Source: Actinomycetota bacterium
Lineage (GTDB): Bacteria > Actinomycetota > Acidimicrobiia > Acidimicrobiales > CADCTF01
Direction: 5' to 3'
DNA: 7,311 bases
NCBI GenBank assembly: GCA_019348305.1
Contig: JAHWJQ010000103.1
Coordinates: 1 to 7,311, forward strand
Positions 1 to 6,720 of the stretch are shown here, piece by piece (the stretch's first letter is position 1; every line of letters begins with the position of its first letter). Both the position numbers and the translations under genes were made by a program. Under the pieces are notes generated by a model. It saw nothing but the letters and a program-made list of their open reading frames with translations. It made no database searches and had not been told where the DNA came from.

Positions 1-345
1 GGTCTCGTCGGCGTCGACCCGATCGGTGACCGGGAACGGCGGCGGCTCGGCGGCGTTCAGCACCTCGACGGCGCAGTCACCCACCTCGATCTCGCCGGTG
101 GCCAGGTCGGGGTTGGTGGTGCCCTCGGGCCGGGCCCGCACCGTCCCGGTCACCCGCACCACGTACTCCGAGCGCAGGTCGGAGGCGCCGTCGACCACGC
201 ACTGGACCACGCCGGAGCGGTCCCGCAGGTCGACGAAGGCCAGGTGCTCGCCATGCTCCCGCCGGCGGGCCACCCAGCCGCAGATCGTGACGGTGAGCCC
301 GATGTCGGCGGTGGTGAGGGTGCCGCAGGTGTGGGTGCGCATCAT
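1..345 (-). CDS. aspS: Aspartyl-tRNA synthetase, N-terminal part (cut by window edge)
   Basis: This codes for the first 115 residues of a class II aspartyl-tRNA (or Asp/Asn-tRNA) synthetase, which charges tRNA with aspartate in the cytoplasm; the rest lies beyond position 1. The visible part is the N-terminal OB-fold that binds the anticodon. It opens MMRTHTCG and carries GWVARRREHG at residues 23-32 and FVDLRD at 37-42, then the family-typical RPEG..NPDL..GEIEV stretch at 73-87 and the EPPPFP linker near 100-105. The catalytic domain is not in the window, so activity and tRNA specificity (discriminating or not) cannot be judged. The first ATG (343-345) overlaps the hisS stop codon as ATGA, which suggests translational coupling; a second ATG follows directly and could be used instead. 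No strong Shine-Dalgarno is seen. All ten alanine codons in this piece are GCC. Confidence 0.94.
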   Translation of the reverse strand, partial: MMRTHTCGTLTTADIGLTVTICGWVARRREHGEHLAFVDLRDRSGVVQCVVDGASDLRSEYVVRVTGTVRARPEGTTNPDLATGEIEVGDCAVEVLNAAEPPPFPVTDRVDADET

Positions 346-1607
346 GGTCGAAGCCGTTCTCTCAGCGCGTCGAGGGCGGCGGGCGGCTCGACCGGGACCG
401 GTTCACCCTTGTCGGCGAGCGTGCGGATCGTCCAGCCCGTCTCTTCGATCACGAGCGCCAGCGGCGCGGTGCTCCGCAAGGCCTGCTTCAGCTGGGCCTT
501 GAACGACCGCTGGTCGTAGGCCCGGTCGGCTCGCAGGCCGGCCGCCCGCAGGCGGAGGACCTCGTCCCTGGCCGCCTCGCCGGTAGTGGTGTCGACCACG
601 AACACGTCGAGGCGGCTGGCCGGCGCCGGCAACACGCACTCGGCGTCGGCCGCCAGGAGCATGCGCTCCACGCCCAGCCCGAAGCCGATCCCCGGCGTGG
701 GCGGGCCCCCAAGTGCCTCCACGAAGCCGTCGTAGCGGCCGCCGCCCCCCACGGCCAGCTGTGCCGAACCGAGCGCCCGGCTCACCAACTCGAAGGTGGT
801 GCGGGTGTAGTAGTCCTGCCCTCGCACCAGCCGGGTGTCGATGACGTAGTCGATCCCCTGGGCGCTGAGGCCCGACCGGACCCGCTCGAAGTGGGCTTCG
901 CAGGCGGCGCACAGGTGGTCGAGCATCCGGGGTGCCTCCTCGGTGACGACGCGGCACTCGTCGCGTTTGCAGTCGAGGATGCGCATCGGGTTGTCGCGGT
1001 AACGGGTGCGGTGCTCGGCGCACAGCTTCTCTTCGCGTTGGTGGAGAAAGCCAAGGAGACGCTCGCGATAGGCGGGCCGACAGGCCTCGTCGCCGATCGA
1101 GTTCACCAGCAACTCGACTTGGTCGAGACCCAGGTCGGCCACGAAGCCTGTCGCCAGCCCCACCAGCTCGGCGTCGAGGTCGGGGTCCTCCACCCCCAGC
1201 ACCTCCAGCCCCAGCGAGTGGTGTTGGCGGTACCGCCCTGCCTGGGGCTGGTCGTAGCGGAAGTGGGGGGCCAGGTACCAGACCTTCCACGGCGTGACCG
1301 GCCGGTACTCCACGAAGGCCCGCACCACCGAGGGGGTCGAGTCGGGACGCAGGGCGAGGTGCCGACCCGCCTTGTCCCGGAAGTCGTACATCTCCTTGCC
1401 CACGATGTCGGTGGTGGCGCCCACCCGGGCATAGACAGCGAGATCCTCGAAGGCCGGTCCCACGATGAGCCCGAACCCGGCCCGGGCCATCCAGTTGGCG
1501 TAGCGCTCGACCACCAGCGCGAAGCGGGCCGAGTCGAAGGCGGCACCCCGATCGCCGGGGGGCAGGATGTCGAGGGTGCCCTTCGGCGCCTGGTACTGGG
1601 GGGCCAT
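342..1607 (-). CDS. hisS: Histidyl-tRNA synthetase
   Basis: This 421-residue class II synthetase attaches histidine to tRNA-His in the cytoplasm, and its length is normal for bacterial HisS. The N-terminus MAPQYQAPKGTLDILPPG fits the family. Motif 2 is FRYDQPQAGRYRQ at 116-128, the histidine-specific loop is LVRGQDYYTRTTFE at 260-273, GGGGRYDG lies at 287-294 and motif 3 GIGFGLGVERML is at 306-317. The C-terminal anticodon-binding domain runs from about 332 to the end. A cysteine-containing insert (LDCKRDEC at 211-218, LCAAC at 232-236) resembles that of several other bacterial HisS proteins. Positions usually Glu in LRPE and Arg in ERPQ are Asp89 and Gln120 here, and RGLDYY reads RGQDYY. The ATG at 1607 was chosen because the homologous N-terminus begins there; the frame stays open upstream to 2447, but that extension overlaps rel and looks non-coding. 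It follows rel after 83 bases and overlaps aspS by four. Confidence 0.97.
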   Translation of the reverse strand: MAPQYQAPKGTLDILPPGDRGAAFDSARFALVVERYANWMARAGFGLIVGPAFEDLAVYARVGATTDIVGKEMYDFRDKAGRHLALRPDSTPSVVRAFVEYRPVTPWKVWYLAPHFRYDQPQAGRYRQHHSLGLEVLGVEDPDLDAELVGLATGFVADLGLDQVELLVNSIGDEACRPAYRERLLGFLHQREEKLCAEHRTRYRDNPMRILDCKRDECRVVTEEAPRMLDHLCAACEAHFERVRSGLSAQGIDYVIDTRLVRGQDYYTRTTFELVSRALGSAQLAVGGGGRYDGFVEALGGPPTPGIGFGLGVERMLLAADAECVLPAPASRLDVFVVDTTTGEAARDEVLRLRAAGLRADRAYDQRSFKAQLKQALRSTAPLALVIEETGWTIRTLADKGEPVPVEPPAALDALRERLRP

Positions 1608-1690
1608 CGGCCCCGAGGCTACCCAGCCGCCGCTGCATACCCTCCGCTTTTGGGTCGTGAAACGGGGCGGCGGCGGAGGCGGAGGCGGGG
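1608..1690 (-). other. rel-hisS gap with short GC repeats and a possible hairpin
   Basis: This is the longest gap between genes in the minus-strand block. Read on the plus strand, it holds repeated GGCGGAGGC-type units at about 1670-1687 and a matching CCTCCGC at 1641-1647. In the transcript CCTCCGC (two registers, 1673-1679 and 1679-1685) could pair with GCGGAGG (1641-1647) across a loop of roughly 25-31 bases. That would form a hairpin about 34 bases before the hisS start. There is no U-run typical of a rho-independent terminator and no recognisable T-box or promoter. It may be an attenuator-like leader or only low-complexity spacer. Confidence 0.35.
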
Positions 1691-3922
1691 TCAGTCGCCT
1701 TTGCCGGGCACCACGCGGTAGGCGTCGTAGACGCTGTCGACTCGCTTGAGGGCCGAGACGATCGAGTCGAGGTGGGAGGGGTCGGCGAGCTCGAACTCGA
1801 AGCGCATCCGGCTCACCTGGTCGGCGCCGGTGTGGGAGGAGCTCGACAGGATGTTGACGTGGTTCTCGGCCAGCACCTTGGTGACATCGGCGAGCAGCCG
1901 GGTGCGGTCGAGGGCCTTGAGCTCGACGCCCACGGTGAACGAGCCCAGGGTGTCGCGGTCCCACTCGACCTCGATCAGGCGAGCCTCCTGTGCGGAGACC
2001 AGCGAGACGGCGTTGGCACAGTCGGCCCGGTGCACCGACACTCCACGGCCACGGGTCACGAAGCCGATGATGTCGTCGCCCGGGACCGGGGTGCAGCACC
2101 GCGAGAGCCGGATCATCATGTCGTCCAGCCCCTCGACATAGACGCCGGTGGTGCCGGCGCTCGAGCGCCGGCGGGGCTGGCGGGCGGTCGCCGGCAGTTG
2201 CTCCTCGTGGTCGCCGCCTCGCAACTCTCGGGCCAGCCGCTGGGCCACCGACCGGGCCGAGACGTGGCCCTCGCCGACGGCGACGTGGAGCGCCTCCAGG
2301 TCGGCGTAGTGCATGCTCTCGGCCAGCTTCACCAGCACCGACGACGAGGCCAGCTTCTGGACCGGCAAGCCCTCGCGCCGCAGGGCTTTGGCCAGTTCCT
2401 CCCGGCCGGTTTCGATGGCGTCCTCGCGTCGCTCCCGGCTGAACCACTGGCGGATCTTGTTGCGGGCCCGGGGCGAGGCGACGATCTCGATCCAGTCCCG
2501 AGACGGCCCCTTGGCCACTTTCGAGGTGACCACCTCGACGGTGTCACCCGACTGCAGCTCCTGGTCGAGACGAGCCATGTTGCCGTTCACGCGGGCGCCG
2601 ATGCAGTGGTGGCCGACCTCGGTGTGCACGGCGTAGGCGAAATCCACGGGCGTGGCCCCCACCGGCAGCGAGAAGACGTCGCCCTTGGGGGAAAAGACGT
2701 ACACCTCGTCCTGTTCGAGGTCCGATTTGAGCGACTCGAAGAACTCGCTGGGGTCGATGGTCTCGGACTGCCAGTCGACGATCCGCTGGAGCCAGGCCGC
2801 TTCGGGCGCCGAGGAAGCGGGCCCTTTCTCCTTGTACCCCCAATGGGCCGCCACCCCGAACTCGGCCCGGGCGTGCATCTCGCTGGTGCGGATCTGCACC
2901 TCGATCTGTTGGCCCTGGGGCCCCACGACCGTCGTGTGCAGCGACTGGTAGCCGTTCATCTTCGGGATCGCGATGTAGTCCTTGAAACGGCCGGGCAGCG
3001 GCGTCCAGATCGAGTGGATGATCCCGATGGCGCCGTAGCAGTCGGAGAGGCGCGAGACGATGACCCGGATCCCGGTCAGGTCGAAGATCTCGTTGAACTC
3101 CTTGCCCTTCACGACCATCTTTTCGTAGATGGAATAGAGGTGCTTGGGGCGGCCGCTGACGTCGGCTTCGATGTGGTGGTCCCGGAGTCGCTCGCGCACC
3201 ACCTCGAGCACCTGGGCCAGGTAGATGTCGCGCTCGGGGGCCCGCAGCGCCACCATCTGCTCGATCTCCGCGTAGCGCTTGGGGTAGATCACCGCGAAAG
3301 AAAGGTCCTCGAGCTGCCACTTGACCTCCTGGATACCCAGGCGGTGGGCCAGTGGCGAGTAGATGTCCAGGGTCTCCTGGGCCGTGCGCCGCTGCTTGAA
3401 CTCGGGCATGGCGGCGATGGTGCGCATGTTGTGCAGCCGGTCGGCGAGCTTGATGTAGATGACCCGGGGGTCGTTGGCCATGGCCAGCAGCATCTTGCGC
3501 ATCGACGCTGCCTGCTGGGCCTCCTTCGACTCGAAGCTGATCCGCTCGAGCTTGGTGACGCCGTCGACGATGGAGGCGACGAGGGGGCCGAAATCCCTGG
3601 AGACGTCGTCGAGGGTGATCCCCGTGTCCTCCACGACGTCGTGCAGGAGGGCGGCGGCGAGGGTGATGTCGTCGAGACCGATCTCGGCCAGGATCTGGGC
3701 CACCGCCAACGGATGGCTGATGTAGGGCTCCCCCGACTGGCGCACGACGTCGGCGTGGGCCCGCTCGGCGACCTCGTAGGCAAGCCGGATCATGGTGGTG
3801 TCGGCCTTGGTGTGACGGGGATGGGACCGGTAGGCGTTGAGCACCGGCTGGAGGGCGCCGGCGGTCGGCGGGGCCGCCTGGCGCCGCCAGGGCAACGCCC
3901 GGACGCGGTCAGCGGTCGCCAC
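1691..3922 (-). CDS. rel: Bifunctional (p)ppGpp synthetase/hydrolase (Rel, long RSH type)
   Basis: This 743-residue enzyme makes and degrades the alarmone (p)ppGpp, setting the stringent response during amino-acid starvation at the ribosome. The hydrolase HD domain spans about 45-200, with GEPYISHP at 64-71, HDVVED at 94-99 and KLADRLHNMRT at 158-168, so the hydrolase motifs look intact. The synthetase domain covers about 240-365, with DLTGIRV at 281-287, RFKD at 312-315, MNGYQSLHT at 322-330 and the VQIRT..MH..AE..VAAHW stretch at 342-361. RFKD matches the RxKD form seen in bifunctional enzymes rather than the ExDD form of synthetase-only RelA. A TGS domain follows at about 407-467 (VYVFSPKGD), then a helical domain, the cysteine-bearing RIS/zinc-finger region (LSRCCTPVPGD at 606-616, HRADC at 631-635) and a C-terminal ACT domain from about 660. 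The start is GTG, supported by a strong Shine-Dalgarno six bases upstream. It begins 11 bases after the apt stop. Confidence 0.98.
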   Translation of the reverse strand: MATADRVRALPWRRQAAPPTAGALQPVLNAYRSHPRHTKADTTMIRLAYEVAERAHADVVRQSGEPYISHPLAVAQILAEIGLDDITLAAALLHDVVEDTGITLDDVSRDFGPLVASIVDGVTKLERISFESKEAQQAASMRKMLLAMANDPRVIYIKLADRLHNMRTIAAMPEFKQRRTAQETLDIYSPLAHRLGIQEVKWQLEDLSFAVIYPKRYAEIEQMVALRAPERDIYLAQVLEVVRERLRDHHIEADVSGRPKHLYSIYEKMVVKGKEFNEIFDLTGIRVIVSRLSDCYGAIGIIHSIWTPLPGRFKDYIAIPKMNGYQSLHTTVVGPQGQQIEVQIRTSEMHARAEFGVAAHWGYKEKGPASSAPEAAWLQRIVDWQSETIDPSEFFESLKSDLEQDEVYVFSPKGDVFSLPVGATPVDFAYAVHTEVGHHCIGARVNGNMARLDQELQSGDTVEVVTSKVAKGPSRDWIEIVASPRARNKIRQWFSRERREDAIETGREELAKALRREGLPVQKLASSSVLVKLAESMHYADLEALHVAVGEGHVSARSVAQRLARELRGGDHEEQLPATARQPRRRSSAGTTGVYVEGLDDMMIRLSRCCTPVPGDDIIGFVTRGRGVSVHRADCANAVSLVSAQEARLIEVEWDRDTLGSFTVGVELKALDRTRLLADVTKVLAENHVNILSSSSHTGADQVSRMRFEFELADPSHLDSIVSALKRVDSVYDAYRVVPGKGD

Positions 3923-3924
3923 GG

Positions 3925-3935
3925 TCCCCCTCCTC
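3925..3935 (-). promoter_or_regulatory. Ribosome binding site deciding the rel GTG start
   Basis: The minus strand reads GAGGAGGGGGA just before the GTG at 3922. AGGAGG (3929-3934) lies six bases from the start codon and begins inside the apt stop codon. The strong match and ideal spacing support GTG at 3922 over internal starts. The overlap with the apt stop suggests rel is translated by ribosomes finishing apt. Confidence 0.8.
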
Positions 3936-4461
3936 AGTCGTAGGTGATCAAGGAAACGACGTCGTGGCCCTGGAGCTTCCCGCGACCGCCCAGGAACGCG
4001 AGCTCGACTATGAAGCCGAGCCCCACCACCACCCCGCCCAGCCTCTCCACCAGCCGGACGGTTGCGGCGGCGGTGCCGCCGGTGGCGAGGACGTCATCGA
4101 CGATCAAGGCCCGCTCCCCGGTGTTGATGGCATCGCAGTGGATCTCGAGAAGGTCGTTGCCGTACTCGAGCGCGTACTCCTCGGCCTCGATGCGCCAGGG
4201 CAACTTGCCCGCCTTGCGCACGGGGACGAACCCCGCCCCGAAGCGGTAGGCCACCGGGGCTGCCGGGATGAAGCCTCGAGCCTCGATCCCGAGCACCTTG
4301 TCGACGGACTGGCCGGCGAAGTGGTCGCCGATGCGGTCCACGGCGTGGCGGTATGCCGCCGGGTGGCCGAGCAGCGGCGTGATGTCCTTGAAGACCACGC
4401 CCGGCTTCGGGAAGTCGGGAATGTCGCGGATGTGCTCCTTGAGCCACCCCGACGAGTCCAC
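3934..4461 (-). CDS. apt: Adenine phosphoribosyltransferase
   Basis: This 175-residue protein converts adenine and PRPP to AMP and pyrophosphate in purine salvage, in the cytoplasm. Its length matches the family (about 170-180). The N-terminus has IRDIPDFPKPG at 11-21 and FKDITPLL at 24-31, GIEARGFI is at 58-65 and the flexible-loop region VRKAGKLPW at 81-89. The PRPP-binding signature VDDVLATGGTA is at 121-131, and the two acidic residues and the glycine pair are intact. The start is GTG at 4461, preceded by AGGTGG at 4466-4471, a fair Shine-Dalgarno with rather short four-base spacing. No ATG nearby fits the conserved N-terminus better. It sits 20 bases after secF and 11 bases before rel. 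The secF-apt-rel order is common in actinobacteria and places a PRPP-using salvage enzyme next to the alarmone synthetase, though a direct functional link is inference. Confidence 0.97.
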   Translation of the reverse strand: MDSSGWLKEHIRDIPDFPKPGVVFKDITPLLGHPAAYRHAVDRIGDHFAGQSVDKVLGIEARGFIPAAPVAYRFGAGFVPVRKAGKLPWRIEAEEYALEYGNDLLEIHCDAINTGERALIVDDVLATGGTAAATVRLVERLGGVVVGLGFIVELAFLGGRGKLQGHDVVSLITYD

Positions 4462-4481
4462 CTGCCCACCTTAGGCGGTTG

Positions 4482-5648
4482 CTACCGGCGCCGGCCCTTC
4501 TTGCGGGGCCGCGGCGAGGTGGTGCCGCGGTTGGTGCGGGGCCGGGGGGCGGCGCTGCGTCCGGCTGCCGCGCCAACCGCAGCCGGCACCTGGTCGCGAG
4601 GTTCGCCGCCGATCGTCCCGCTGCCGGCCGCGGCCGCAGCGGGCGTGAGGGGGCCGCCCGAGCCGGGCCGGCTCTCGAGGCGCTGGCGAATCGACGCGTA
4701 CCGAGGTTCTCGCTCCTTCAGGATGGCCAGCACCGGCGAGGCGATGTAGAGCGAGGAGTAGGCCCCGGTGAGCAGCCCGATGAGCAGAGCGAGGCCGAAG
4801 TCCTGGAGGGTGGTGGCCCCCAGGATGAACGCCCCGACCACGAGCACCGAGAAGATCGGCAGGATGGCGACCAGCGACGTGTTCAGCGAGCGCATGAGCA
4901 CCTGGTTCATCGACAGGTTGACCACGTCGGCATAGGTCATGCGCCCGGACGCGGCCAGGCCCTTGGTGTTCTCCTCCACCTTGTCGAACACCACGATCGT
5001 GTCGTACAGCGAGTAGCCCAAGATGGTGAGGAAGGCCACCACCGTCGCCGGCGTCACCTCGAACCCCGACAACGAGTAGACGCCGACCGTGACCAGGATG
5101 TCGTGGAACAGCGCGGCCAAGGCGGCCAGTGCCATCTTGGGCTCGAAGCGCCACGAGATGTAGATCGTGATCACGACCAGGAACGCCAGTAGGGCGTTGC
5201 GGGCCTTCTTGGTGATCTCGTTGCCCCACGAGGGGCCGACCTCGTTCACGCTCACCCGGCTGACGTCGACGCCTTCGGCTTCCGCCAGTGCCCTGGCAAC
5301 TCGGTCCTGTAGAGCCTTGCGCTCCTCCGGCGAGCCTCCCTGGGCGTCGGCCTGCACCCGCAGGATGTTCTTGCCGAGCACCTGGATCTTGGCGTCGTCG
5401 AGCCCGAGCGGCCGCAGGGCGTCCCTCGCCCGTTCTACCGACGGGGTCGTGTTCGTCGGTACCTCCCAGGCCGTACCGCCCCGGAAGTCGATGCCGAAAT
5501 TGAGGCCGCGGGTGGCCAGCGACACGAGCCCGACGAGGATGACGAGGCCGGAGATGGTCAGCCACCGCCGGATGGGACCGACGAAGTCGAAGGCCGTCTC
5601 GCCGTGGTAGAGGCGGTGCCAGAGGCTGGCGTGCCGTCCGTCGCTCAT
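4482..5648 (-). CDS. secF: Protein translocase subunit SecF
   Basis: SecF pairs with SecD in the inner membrane to pull proteins out of the SecYEG channel using the proton motive force. This 388-residue protein has the expected layout. A first membrane helix is at about 30-47, followed by LNFGIDFRGGTAWEV at 49-63 and a periplasmic domain to about 140. VNEVGPSWGNEITKKA at 134-149 leads into five more helices between about 150 and 310. GYSLYDTIVVFDKVEEN at 211-227 and the NQVLMRSLNTS stretch (248-258) carry the conserved Asp216 and Arg253 of the proton-transfer region, by comparison with E. coli Asp213 and Arg247. Residues from about 325 form an Ala/Pro/Gly-rich tail ending in a basic KKGRRR cluster, longer than in E. 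coli SecF but like tails of other actinobacterial SecF. The ATG at 5648 overlaps the secD stop (ATGA) and has GGGGAG six bases upstream (5655-5660). apt follows after 20 bases. Confidence 0.98.
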   Translation of the reverse strand: MSDGRHASLWHRLYHGETAFDFVGPIRRWLTISGLVILVGLVSLATRGLNFGIDFRGGTAWEVPTNTTPSVERARDALRPLGLDDAKIQVLGKNILRVQADAQGGSPEERKALQDRVARALAEAEGVDVSRVSVNEVGPSWGNEITKKARNALLAFLVVITIYISWRFEPKMALAALAALFHDILVTVGVYSLSGFEVTPATVVAFLTILGYSLYDTIVVFDKVEENTKGLAASGRMTYADVVNLSMNQVLMRSLNTSLVAILPIFSVLVVGAFILGATTLQDFGLALLIGLLTGAYSSLYIASPVLAILKEREPRYASIRQRLESRPGSGGPLTPAAAAAGSGTIGGEPRDQVPAAVGAAAGRSAAPRPRTNRGTTSPRPRKKGRRR

Positions 5649-6706
5649 GCCGGGCTCCCCGCTCGGAGAGGCCGGGGTGGGGCGCCGGTGTCGCCGGCGC
5701 CGAGGCCCCGGGCCACCCCGAAGAAGCGGGCCTCGGTGAACAGGCGGCTACGGCCCAGCAGCGAGACCATCGGCCGGGTGAAGAAGTAGGCGACGAACAG
5801 GTCGAGCAACGCCGAGACGCCGAGGAAGAAGGCGAAACCGCGGACCGACCCGACGGTGAGGGCGTAGAGGAGGCCGGCGCCGATGAGGGAGGAGATGTCG
5901 GCTGCGACGATGGTGCGGTAAGCCCGGGTGAAGCCGCGGTCGACCGAGGACCGGATCGTCTTGCCCGAGCGGATCTCGTCTTTCAGGCGTTCGAAGAACA
6001 CCACATAGGAGTCGACGGTGACACCGACGGACACGATGATGCCGACGGCGCCGGCGAGGGTGAGCGCCAGGCCGGTGGTCGCGCCCAGGTAGGAGACGAA
6101 CGACCACAAGAGCATGCCCGACACCAACAACCCGAGCACGACCACCACGCCGAGCGCCCGGTAGTACATGATCATGTAGAGCATCACGAGCCCCAGGCCC
6201 AGCAGGCCGGCGGTGATTCCGGCCCGCAGAGAGTCCCTGCCGAGGGTGGGTGACACCGTCTGGGTGCTCTGGGGGGTGAGCTCGACGGGCAGGGCGCCGA
6301 ACTTCAGCACCAGGGCCAGGTCCTTGGCCTCCCGTTCGCTGAACTGGCCCGTGATCTGGACCTGGCCGGTGAACGAGCGCTCCTGCACCGCCGGCGCCGA
6401 CTGCACCACGCCGTCGAGGACGATGGCGACCTGCTTGGTGGGGCACTCGGGCGTCGCGTCGAAGCACGCGGCCGCGATCTGGTTGAACAGGTCGTTGCCC
6501 TTGTCCGTGAGCTCCACGCTCACCGTCCAGGCGCCTGCGCCCTGGGGTGGCTGGGCCCGGGCGGAACGAACGATCGTGCCGGTGGCCTTGGCCGGGCCCA
6601 GGCGGAGCCGACCGGCGTTCTTCTCCTCGAGGGGCAGCACCACCTCCTGGTCGGCAAGATCCTGCTCGCGCGGGGTGGTCCCGGGGGCCACGGTGGTCGA
6701 GGTGGT
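5645..6706 (-). CDS. secD: Protein translocase subunit SecD, missing its N-terminus at a junction
   Basis: This is the C-terminal part (about 350 residues) of SecD, the partner of SecF in Sec-dependent export. Present are the later part of the large periplasmic P1 domain, with VLDGVVQSAP (minus-strand positions about 6380-6409) and ALVLKFGALPV (about 6284-6316), then five membrane helices. VTVDSYVVFFERLKDE (about 5966-6019) carries the conserved proton-path Asp. Missing are the first membrane helix and the GLDLQGG-type start of P1; full SecD is usually over 500 residues. Recognisable SecD sequence reaches at least the DLADQEVVLP segment (about 6640-6670), and a Thr-rich linker TTSTTVAPGTT runs to about 6706. 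Upstream, the frame stays open to an ATG at 6856, but those 50 codons lie antisense to a dehydrogenase gene piece and do not look like SecD. The upper boundary is therefore approximate and no native start is present. The stop overlaps the secF ATG. Confidence 0.9.
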   Translation of the reverse strand, partial: TTSTTVAPGTTPREQDLADQEVVLPLEEKNAGRLRLGPAKATGTIVRSARAQPPQGAGAWTVSVELTDKGNDLFNQIAAACFDATPECPTKQVAIVLDGVVQSAPAVQERSFTGQVQITGQFSEREAKDLALVLKFGALPVELTPQSTQTVSPTLGRDSLRAGITAGLLGLGLVMLYMIMYYRALGVVVVLGLLVSGMLLWSFVSYLGATTGLALTLAGAVGIIVSVGVTVDSYVVFFERLKDEIRSGKTIRSSVDRGFTRAYRTIVAADISSLIGAGLLYALTVGSVRGFAFFLGVSALLDLFVAYFFTRPMVSLLGRSRLFTEARFFGVARGLGAGDTGAPPRPLRAGSPA

Positions 6707-6720
6707 CGCGGCGGCGGCGC
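6690..6720. other. Junction between the secD block and unrelated plus-strand sequence
   Basis: To the left, minus-strand SecD coding is clear up to about 6670. To the right, plus-strand dehydrogenase coding (GTLVIDGTTIGPEAA) is clear from about 6723. Both genes lose their 5' parts here and they point outward in opposite directions, so neither can be complete. The exact breakpoint is blurred because low-complexity GTGGTCGAGGTGGTCGCGGCG sequence could belong to either side. No insertion-sequence ends or target-site duplication are visible. It may be an assembly chimera or a true rearrangement. Confidence 0.75.

Noticed and set aside
403..1638. A 411-codon minus-strand frame starting at an ATG with GGAGGG nearby
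   Set aside because: It runs out of frame through hisS and gives Arg/Gly/Pro-rich nonsense. The Shine-Dalgarno-like sequence is only one base from the ATG, too close to work.
1608..2447. In-frame upstream extension of hisS by 280 codons
   Set aside because: It overlaps the rel C-terminus in another frame, is Arg/Pro/Gly-rich low complexity, and HisS homology begins exactly at the ATG at 1607.
1772..3943. A 723-codon open frame on the plus strand opposite rel
   Set aside because: It mirrors the codon structure of rel in GC-rich DNA. Its translation is His/Gly/Val/Asp-rich with no domain or motif, and rel itself is unmistakable.
4617..4643. Inverted repeat CCCGCTGC/GCAGCGGG in secF
   Set aside because: It lies in the alanine-rich SecF tail where GC-rich codons easily create such matches; there is no sign of a separate function.
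4471..5565. A 364-codon minus-strand frame overlapping secF
   Set aside because: Composition is typical of an alternate-frame shadow and the secF frame has all family motifs.
6213..6690. Plus-strand reading frame continuous with the dehydrogenase fragment
   Set aside because: This part is antisense to well-conserved SecD membrane and P1 coding and shows no Rossmann motif, so it is not the missing dehydrogenase N-terminus.
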